Source: Paraglaciecola sp. MB-3u-78
GTDB lineage: Bacteria; Pseudomonadota; Gammaproteobacteria; Enterobacterales; Alteromonadaceae
DNA: 64,000 nt
Reading direction: 5' to 3'
Assembly: GCF_002835935.1 (NCBI RefSeq)
Contig: NZ_PJCF01000002.1
Coordinates: forward strand, 310,001-374,000
The notes beneath the pieces are model-generated. The model had not been told where the DNA came from and searched no databases. It was given only the letters and a program-made list of their open reading frames with translations. Shown here piece by piece: positions 56,815-64,000 of the stretch. The stretch's first letter is position 1. Each line of letters starts with the position of its first letter. The translations under genes and the position numbers were made by a program.

Positions 56815-57014
56815 GGTTTTACCTGATAGAAAGTACTTATATAAATTGTGGCATATTTACCGACACATAAAAATATGTAATCGCTGGGGTTTGTTTGAAA
56901 TAACAAGTCGTTGAGCATAAATATACACTGCGATGCAAAGTGGAAGCAAAAATGGCAAACAATGAAATATTGGACGACGGTCTAGATGCGTTTTTATAAA
57001 GCGAAGTGAGCTTC

Positions 57015-57179
57015 CTAAGTGTGAGGGTGCATCTTGATTAGGCACTCTGGTGAAGCGTCTGTAGAAATCTGAGAAATAGTAGAAGACTTGGCCGAAGCAC
57101 TAAAAATAGCAGCAACAATCAGAAAAATAACCGTGACTATTACACCGGTTAAACCAAAGCCTTTATTCGAACGATTCAT
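57015..57179 (-). CDS. Small single-pass membrane protein (pilin-like N-terminus)
   Basis: 54 residues: MNRSNKGFGLTGVIVTVIFLIVAAIFSASAKSS... The KGFGLTG lead-in followed by a hydrophobic helix resembles a type IV prepilin signal (KG|F-x-L-x-E), but the usual glutamate at +5 is a glycine/threonine here. A ribosome site AAGAGAC lies upstream. No family recognised. Encoded in the spacer between the M1 peptidase and purL. Confidence 0.5.
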   Translation of the reverse strand: MNRSNKGFGLTGVIVTVIFLIVAAIFSASAKSSTISQISTDASPECLIKMHPHT

Positions 57180-57480
57180 GAGCGTCTCTTATAATTTTAA
57201 TTTTTAATTTTATCGAACACATATCTTTTCACACTTTATTAACATGCAGAATACGAACTCCTTGTCAACATTTCACTAAATATTAATCACTATTTTACTG
57301 ATATACAAGGGTTTTATTATTTTTTTAACAAAAAACTTGAAATTGTCAAAAACTTAAGGTGAATGAAGTTGTAAATTTCCCAATCACCTAAAAAAATCGA
57401 TATCAATAAATACTAGTTATATAAGTCAATTTATACGCCTTTATACAATATTTGAGCCCAACTTTTAATAAAAGTTCCCT
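57180..57480. other. Spacer between the small membrane protein and purL
   Basis: AT-rich, nothing recognised. AACTTTTAATAAAAGTT near 57462-57478 can form a weak AT hairpin just after the purL stop codon, without a T-run. Confidence 0.4.
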
Positions 57481-60400
57481 CTAGCCTAAATAAACTCGAG
57501 CGTTTCTAAACATGCGCATCCAAGCACTGTCTTCTTGCCAATCATCAGGATGCCAAGAGTTTGCCACAGTTCTGAATACCCTTTCAGGATGGGGCATCAT
57601 AATCGTTGACCTACCATCATTACTGGTTAATCCAGCAATGCCAAGTGGAGATCCGTTCGGGTTAGCGGGGTAGTTTTGGGTGACACTACCGTAATTATCC
57701 ACATATTGCAGAGCAACGGCAGCACTTTGTAAGGCGTTTAGTGCGCCTTGTTCGGTGGCAAACTCTGCTCGACCTTCACCGTGAGAAACTGCAATGGGCA
57801 TTCTTGAGCCCTGCATACCATCAAAAAAGACTGATTTTGATGGTTTGACTTCTAACATCGCTACACGTGCCTCAAAGCGTTCAGATTGATTCGACACAAA
57901 ATGTGGCCACAGCTCTGTACCAGGAATAAGAGACTTCAAATTAGACATCATCTGGCAACCATTACACACACCTAGAGAAAAAGAATCTTGGCGCGCAAAA
58001 AACTCAGCAAACTTATCTCTGGCTTGATTGTTAAACAAAATAGATTTTGCCCAGCCCTCCCCGGCTCCTAAAACGTCACCATAAGAAAACCCGCCGCAAG
58101 CCACTAAACCTTTAAATGTATCTAAAGATTGTTTACCCGATAATAAATCACTCATGTGCACATCAACCGCACTGAACCCAGCACGATCAAATGCAGCAGC
58201 CATTTCAACATGGGAGTTCACGCCTTGCTCACGCAGTATAGCGATACGTGGGGCCACACCTTTGAGAATATACGGAGCAGCAACATCTTCAGTGACATCA
58301 AAACTTAAGTGTGCATGTAAACCGGGATCTTTGCTATCAGCCTTAGCGGCGTGCTCTTGCTCAGCACAACTTGGATTGTCCCGCAACTTTTGCATATGAC
58401 GCGTAGTTTGAGCCCAAGTTTGACGATAAAACACACGGCTATTTTCAAGAACAACTTGTCCGTTTTGTTTGAATACAATCTGGTCAGTGTTATTGAGGCT
58501 ACCAATACTGTGCACTAGATGCTGGATTTCATACTTAGCAAACACTTTTAATACACGTTCTTTTTCAGCCACAGAAATTTGTACAACAGCACCTAATTCC
58601 TCATTAAATAATAATTCAAGTGCTGATCCGCTGAGTGTATCTAAATGGATATCGACGCCTGATTTGCCAGCAAAGGCCATTTCCACGATAGAGGTAAATA
58701 AGCCACCATCAGATCTGTCGTGATAAGCCAATAAACGTTTTTCATTGACTAATTGCTGCACGGCGAGAAAGAAGCCTTTTAATATTGAGGGAGAATCGAC
58801 ATCCGGTGCCACATTTCCTAGCTGCTGATATACCTGAGCTAAACAAGATGCACCTAGACGATTTTGCCCTTGTCCTAAGTCAATCAGCAATAATTCAGTT
58901 GCGCCTACTTTACTTTTTAATTCTGGGGTTAAAGTATTGCGAATATCTTGTACTGCTCCAAAAGCAGTGATCACCAAAGAAAGTGGTGATGTAACCGATT
59001 TGTCACCTTGATCATCCTGCCAAGTGGTTTTCATAGACATCGAATCTTTGCCTACAGGAATAGTAATATCCAAAGCAGGACATAACTCTTCACCTACTGC
59101 TTTGACCGCTTCATACAAACCTGCGTCTTCACCTGGATGCCCTGCTGCTGCCATCCAATTGGCTGATAAGTTGATACGCTTTAAATCACCAATATCCGCT
59201 GCGGCTAAATTAGTTAACGCTTCCCCAACTGCCATTCGTGCAGAGGCGGCATAATTAATCAATGCAATAGGTGTGCGCTCTCCCAAAGACATAGCTTCAC
59301 CCTGATAACTATCAAAGGAACTGGCAGTCACTGCCACATCGGCCACTGGCACTTGCCAAGGCCCGACCATTTGATCTCTGGCGACTAAACCTGTTACTGA
59401 ACGATCCCCAATAGTGATCAAAAAAGTTTTTTCAGCCACAGTCGGTAAACTTAACACTTTGTACGCTGCCTCAGTTAAATTCATCAAACTGGTGTCAATC
59501 GCTGGCGTGTCAAGGGTTTTAGATGTTACTTCACGATGCATTTTAGGTGTTTTACCTAACAATACTTCGAGGGGCATATCAATCGCGTTGTTATCAAAAT
59601 GTTGGTCACTAAGGGTCAGGTGCTCTTCTTTAGTTGCTTCGCCCACTACCGCAAAAGGCGCACGTTCACGGCGACATATGTCAGCAAAAGTCTCAAGGTT
59701 TTCTGGAGCAACCGACATCACATAACGTTCTTGTGATTCATTACACCACACTTCTAAAGGTGACATGCCAGGCTCGTCATTAGGCACATTGCGCAATTCA
59801 AATTTACCACCGCGTCCGCCATCACTCACTAACTCTGGGAAGGCATTAGATAAACCACCCGCACCCACATCATGGATAAATTGAATGGGGTTTGCATCTC
59901 CCATCTGCCAACATTTATCAATCACTTCTTGGCAACGACGTTCCATTTCTGGGTTACCACGTTGTACCGACGCAAAGTCTAAGTCTTCGTTAGATTGACC
60001 TGACGCCATAGATGAAGCTGCACCGCCGCCCAAACCAATATTCATAGCTGGGCCACCTAAAGCAATTAATTTAGCCCCAACGGTGATTTCGCCTTTTTGA
60101 ATATGTGATTTACGAATATTGCCCAAACCACCAGCGAGCATAATGGGTTTGTGATATCCCCTCACCTCTTCGCCGTTAAAACTGATGACTTTTTGCTCGT
60201 ATGTACGGAAATAGCCTAAAATGCTGGGACGACCAAACTCATTATTAAAGGCCGCTCCGCCAAGGGGTCCATCCATCATAATATCGTAAGCACTGACAAT
60301 ACGCGCGGGCTTACCGAAGTCTGTTTCCCAAGGTTGCTCAAAGCCGGGGATACGTAGGTTAGACACAGAAAAACCGATTAAACCCGCTTTAGGTTTAGAG

Positions 60401-61377
60401 CCTCTTCCCGTTGCGCCTTCATCTCGTATTTCGCCACCAGATCCTGTAGCGGCCCCAGAAAACGGCGCAATAGCAGTAGGATGATTATGGGTTTCGACCT
60501 TCATCAAAATATCGATATCTTCATGATGATAACGGTATTCGTTATCCTGTGATGCTGGGAAAAAACGCCCCGCAAAACTACCTTCCATCACCGCTGCATT
60601 ATCTTTGTAGGCTGAATGTACGTTTTCACCGCACTGTTCATACGTATTTTTAATCATTTTAAATAATGATTTAGGCTGTACTTGACCGTCGATCGTCCAG
60701 TCCGCGTTAAATATTTTGTGACGACAGTGTTCAGAGTTGGCTTGGGCAAACATATATAACTCAACGTCATTAGGATTGCGTCCCAATCGACTGAAATTAT
60801 CAAATAGATAATCCACTTCATCATCAGCTAAAGCTAAACCTAAACGAATATTGGCTTGTTGCAGCGCAGCCTTCCCCTGACTGAGCATATCCACAGAAGC
60901 CAAAGGAGTCGGTTCACTTTGCACAAACAACGACTCAGCAGTTTGAAAATCAGACATCACTATTTCTGTCATTCTATCGTGAAGCAATGCTTTTACTGCC
61001 ACTGATTGTGCGTCTGTTAAATTACCTTCTTGCATTTGCAGATAATAAGCCACGCCTCTTTCTAAGCGCTGCACTTTGTCTAAACCACAGTTATGGGCAA
61101 TATCTGTAGACTTTGAAGACCAAGGCGAAATAGTTCCAGGCCTAGGGGTGACCAAAAATAAAACACCTTCAGGCTTGTGTTCTTGGATAGTGGGACCGTA
61201 AGTTAACAACTTGGTCAGTATTGACTCTTCTTGTTCTGTGAGTGGCGCTGAAACCATCACAAAATGTGCGTATTCAGCATAAACACCAGATACTGGTAGG
61301 CCATGTTCGGCAAATTGAGCAAGATATTTTTCAATTCGAAAATCGGATAAAGCAGGTGTACCGCGAAGCACTAACAT
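57481..61377 (-). CDS. purL: Phosphoribosylformylglycinamidine synthase (FGAM synthase)
   Basis: 1298 residues, large single-chain gammaproteobacterial type (E. coli 1295). Fourth step of purine synthesis. N-terminal PurS-like domain, two AIRS-like domains with [39 protein letters not shown] and [21 protein letters not shown], and a C-terminal glutaminase with [14 protein letters not shown] (Cys nucleophile) and [10 protein letters not shown]. In the 5' region ATTCGCA (61399-61405) pairs with TGCGAAT (61420-61426), a possible leader hairpin; no PurR box recognised. Confidence 0.98.
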   Translation of the reverse strand: MLVLRGTPALSDFRIEKYLAQFAEHGLPVSGVYAEYAHFVMVSAPLTEQEESILTKLLTYGPTIQEHKPEGVLFLVTPRPGTISPWSSKSTDIAHNCGLDKVQRLERGVAYYLQMQEGNLTDAQSVAVKALLHDRMTEIVMSDFQTAESLFVQSEPTPLASVDMLSQGKAALQQANIRLGLALADDEVDYLFDNFSRLGRNPNDVELYMFAQANSEHCRHKIFNADWTIDGQVQPKSLFKMIKNTYEQCGENVHSAYKDNAAVMEGSFAGRFFPASQDNEYRYHHEDIDILMKVETHNHPTAIAPFSGAATGSGGEIRDEGATGRGSKPKAGLIGFSVSNLRIPGFEQPWETDFGKPARIVSAYDIMMDGPLGGAAFNNEFGRPSILGYFRTYEQKVISFNGEEVRGYHKPIMLAGGLGNIRKSHIQKGEITVGAKLIALGGPAMNIGLGGGAASSMASGQSNEDLDFASVQRGNPEMERRCQEVIDKCWQMGDANPIQFIHDVGAGGLSNAFPELVSDGGRGGKFELRNVPNDEPGMSPLEVWCNESQERYVMSVAPENLETFADICRRERAPFAVVGEATKEEHLTLSDQHFDNNAIDMPLEVLLGKTPKMHREVTSKTLDTPAIDTSLMNLTEAAYKVLSLPTVAEKTFLITIGDRSVTGLVARDQMVGPWQVPVADVAVTASSFDSYQGEAMSLGERTPIALINYAASARMAVGEALTNLAAADIGDLKRINLSANWMAAAGHPGEDAGLYEAVKAVGEELCPALDITIPVGKDSMSMKTTWQDDQGDKSVTSPLSLVITAFGAVQDIRNTLTPELKSKVGATELLLIDLGQGQNRLGASCLAQVYQQLGNVAPDVDSPSILKGFFLAVQQLVNEKRLLAYHDRSDGGLFTSIVEMAFAGKSGVDIHLDTLSGSALELLFNEELGAVVQISVAEKERVLKVFAKYEIQHLVHSIGSLNNTDQIVFKQNGQVVLENSRVFYRQTWAQTTRHMQKLRDNPSCAEQEHAAKADSKDPGLHAHLSFDVTEDVAAPYILKGVAPRIAILREQGVNSHVEMAAAFDRAGFSAVDVHMSDLLSGKQSLDTFKGLVACGGFSYGDVLGAGEGWAKSILFNNQARDKFAEFFARQDSFSLGVCNGCQMMSNLKSLIPGTELWPHFVSNQSERFEARVAMLEVKPSKSVFFDGMQGSRMPIAVSHGEGRAEFATEQGALNALQSAAVALQYVDNYGSVTQNYPANPNGSPLGIAGLTSNDGRSTIMMPHPERVFRTVANSWHPDDWQEDSAWMRMFRNARVYLG

Positions 61378-61685
61378 AAAGCCATTACCTATAGCAGAAT
61401 TCGCATATCACTTAGAATTTGCGAATCGATGAATGAGGAATTTTAAGGCGCGAATTATAGGGTAATTTCACTACATTTATAAGCATCAGTTTCGCTAAAA
61501 ACCTAGTTTTTTGTTTTAATTCATAACTTTACTTGCTTTGTGATATGACCAAATAGTCTACTTTGTTAGACTCACAGCTAAACAAAGCACTGGATGAAAC
61601 CCGATAACTTGTTCACAATAGGATCTCATATACAATACTACCTAAACATGAGGGTATAGTTATTCGTTTACAGCGCAGTCTCATT

Positions 61686-63074
61686 TTGCTTCTAATACTA
61701 CTAATTGGTGGCTGTAATGACATCAAACAATCTTCCACCTTGGGGGATATACTAGATACAGGAGTATTAAAAGTTGGCACCACTTATGGGTTAACCACCT
61801 ATTACAATGGCGCAACTGGGCCCGTTGGCTTTGAATATGAACTGGCCGAAGGTTTTGCAGATTACCTTGGCGTTAAACTTGAAGTTTTCCCCTACTACAA
61901 TTTAGACGACTTATTTCCTCAATTAACTGATGCTCATCTAGATATGATTGCAGCCGGCATAAGCGTTAGCCCCGAACGATATCAAAGATTCAAATTTGGC
62001 CCAGGTTATCAGCGTGTCAGTGAAAAACTGGTATTCAAGCAAGGTAAAGAATGGCCCCGATCGATTAAAGATTTAAAAGGTGACTTGGTTATCGCTGCAG
62101 GTAGTAGCCATCATGACTCACTACTTCGGTTACAAAAGGATAATGAACAACTTAGTTGGCAAGAAACTGACGACAGTGATATGGAGGAATTACTAGAGAT
62201 GGTGTTGAGTGAAGAATTGGATTACACCATAGCCGACTCCAATATTTTGGCCTTAATGCGCCGCCGTTACCCTGATCTCTCTATCGGTTTTTCCATCAGT
62301 CCCGAACAAGATATTGCTTGGGCAGTCAATAAAGATAGAGATGATTCTTTGTTGGCCGCGCTAATTGAGTATTTTGGCATCATCCAGAACAATGGGATTT
62401 TGGCTGCTTTAGAAGACAAATATTTTGGTCATGTTCGACAGTTTAATTATGTTGATACTAGGGAATTCATAAAATCTTCAAGAGAAGTTTTACCCGAATT
62501 CAAACCATGGTTTGTGCAATATTCGAATGATCTAGATTGGCGTTTATTAGCCGCTATGAGTTATCAAGAGAGCCACTGGGATCCCAAAGCTATATCTGTA
62601 ACAGGTGTTCGCGGCATGATGATGCTAACACTGATTACAGCTTCAGAATTAGGCATTGTGTCTAGGCTGGATCCTGAGCAAAGTATTAAAGGCGGGGCAA
62701 AATACCTAACTAAACTTCTTAAACGTATCCCGGATCGCATTACACAACCTGACCGTTTATGGTTTGCCCTGGCGTCTTACAATGTGGGATTGGGGCATTT
62801 AGAGGATGCTAGAGTATTAACCGAACGCCAAGGCGCTAATCCTGATATGTGGATAGACGTAAAAATAAGACTACTTCAATTAAGACAGAAAAAATATTAT
62901 AAAACAACTCGTTACGGCTATGCACGTGGCAACGAAGCTGTCGCATATGTCGATAACATTAGACGTTACTACGACACACTTGTTTGGTTAGACGAACAAC
63001 AACCGCAAATGTTAGAGCCAGAAATCACACCGGACGAGACATCTACACAAGATGGCTCGGAAGTAGCTGATTAA
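61686..63074 (+). CDS. mltF: Membrane-bound lytic murein transglycosylase F
   Basis: About 462 residues. Lipobox LLIGGC, then a solute-binding-like domain (VGTTYGLTTYYNGATGPVGFEYELAEGFADYLGV...) to about residue 260, then the lytic transglycosylase domain with catalytic E in AMSYQESHWDPKAISVTGVRGMMML and ASYNVGLGHLEDA near the end. The TTG at 61686 gives a signal peptide without positive charge; the sequence upstream (VIRLQRSLILLLILLIGGC) is a better lipoprotein signal but lacks ATG/GTG/TTG, the best candidate start being ATT 61662 behind GAGG. Divergent from purL and upstream of tadA, as in E. coli. Confidence 0.93.
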   Translation: MLLILLIGGCNDIKQSSTLGDILDTGVLKVGTTYGLTTYYNGATGPVGFEYELAEGFADYLGVKLEVFPYYNLDDLFPQLTDAHLDMIAAGISVSPERYQRFKFGPGYQRVSEKLVFKQGKEWPRSIKDLKGDLVIAAGSSHHDSLLRLQKDNEQLSWQETDDSDMEELLEMVLSEELDYTIADSNILALMRRRYPDLSIGFSISPEQDIAWAVNKDRDDSLLAALIEYFGIIQNNGILAALEDKYFGHVRQFNYVDTREFIKSSREVLPEFKPWFVQYSNDLDWRLLAAMSYQESHWDPKAISVTGVRGMMMLTLITASELGIVSRLDPEQSIKGGAKYLTKLLKRIPDRITQPDRLWFALASYNVGLGHLEDARVLTERQGANPDMWIDVKIRLLQLRQKKYYKTTRYGYARGNEAVAYVDNIRRYYDTLVWLDEQQPQMLEPEITPDETSTQDGSEVAD

Positions 63075-63258
63075 GCTACTATTCATATTAGGCGTCTCAT
63101 TAACCCAATAGCTAAACTTCTCGTTTAAAGTCATACCATCGATTGAATTAATTTGCCTAAAAAGTTCAATTGTCATAAATTTTTAACAAAGTTCGCTTAT
63201 GGTGATTAAACTTTAATGAGTTTTGTAGAGTATAGATAAAGAATGAATAGGAATTACA

Positions 63259-63411
63259 ATGAAAAAACGCACCACTTTCATAAATAGAAATCGCTTAGGT
63301 AGCAACAGCAGAAGACGTCAACTACTCAAACGTGTTCATCAGAAAGTGATATCACGTCGCCAAAATTTTCAAATAATAGAGGCCACTGAAGAATTATCAC
63401 AAGCCTGCTGA
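63259..63411 (+). CDS. Small basic protein of unknown function
   Basis: 50 residues, MKKRTTFINRNRLGSNSRRRQLLKRVHQKVISRRQ then NFQIIEATEELSQAC; about 30% basic in the first 35 residues. AGGAATTAC precedes the ATG. The charge suggests nucleic-acid binding. It overlaps nothing and ends 10 bases before the convergent tadA. Not recognised. Confidence 0.5.
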   Translation: MKKRTTFINRNRLGSNSRRRQLLKRVHQKVISRRQNFQIIEATEELSQAC

Positions 63412-63420
63412 GACAGCTTG

Positions 63421-63933
<513 letters not shown>

Positions 63934-64000
63934 TTACGTCACTCAATTGGCCATTTTCGCCAAAATTAAAAATAAAAATCCGACTGAAAAACTCTAACCA

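Overview
The window looks like a chromosomal stretch of a marine gammaproteobacterium in or near the Alteromonadaceae (Glaciecola/Paraglaciecola/Alteromonas-like). Supporting this are moderate to low GC, an intact rsxABCDGE-nth operon, a MotY-type sodium-driven flagellar gene divergent from rnt, a purL/mltF/tadA neighbourhood, a PEP-CTERM protein, and many insertion-sequence scars. Family assignments come from reading protein motifs; no database search was possible.

Layout. 1-1.5 kb: 3' part of an M28 aminopeptidase. 1.5-5.8 kb: an accessory patch with two copies of a ~345 bp repeat flanking a relBE module, a MITE-like insertion in the second copy, a higBA module whose toxin is frameshifted, a frameshifted membrane gene and a parDE module. 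6.1-13.4 kb: asnB, a periplasmic binding protein with an NTF2-like partner, queE/queC (queuosine precursor synthesis), and a TetR regulator divergent from a Baeyer-Villiger-type monooxygenase with a clear tandem palindromic operator. 13.5-18.3 kb: a LysR regulator, uvrB and a MATE pump. 18.3-19.5 kb: a long AT-rich spacer with a tight cluster of three DnaA-box-like 9-mers, then a strong promoter with a GC-rich discriminator driving two identical tRNA-Asn genes. 19.6-26.2 kb: rsxABCDGE and nth.

26.2-40.1 kb is a scrap-yard island. An IS66-family element (2473 bp, 8-bp target duplication) sits in codon 4 of an IS4-family transposase. A membrane protein, a multiply broken prpD, a frameshifted tyrosine recombinase, a complete three-gene HipBST-like toxin-antitoxin operon with a palindromic operator, a tandem repeat, a PEP-CTERM protein, the 3' end of a group IIC-like intron (maturase end plus domain V) abutting a second reverse-transcriptase remnant, and another recombinase remnant follow. 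The open reading frames that look functional here are the IS66 genes, the HipBST operon, and a few small proteins.

40.3-64 kb returns to core-like genes: a coiled-coil membrane protein, grxD, sodB, a secreted-looking SAM hydroxide adenosyltransferase, a VF530 protein, an Old Yellow Enzyme, an M16 protease, a fadH plus dienoyl-CoA isomerase operon divergent from a TetR regulator with twin operators, a Trp-rich small protein, motY/rnt, a 2-Cys peroxiredoxin, bfd behind a Fur-like palindrome, an M1 peptidase, purL, mltF and tadA.

The items most worth follow-up are the HipBST operon and its operator, the DnaA-box cluster upstream of the MATE-uvrB unit, the nested retroelement remnant, the tandem operator of the monooxygenase regulator, and the MITE nested in a repeat around relBE. 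I did not find CRISPR arrays, phage structural genes, or an obviously new multi-gene system.
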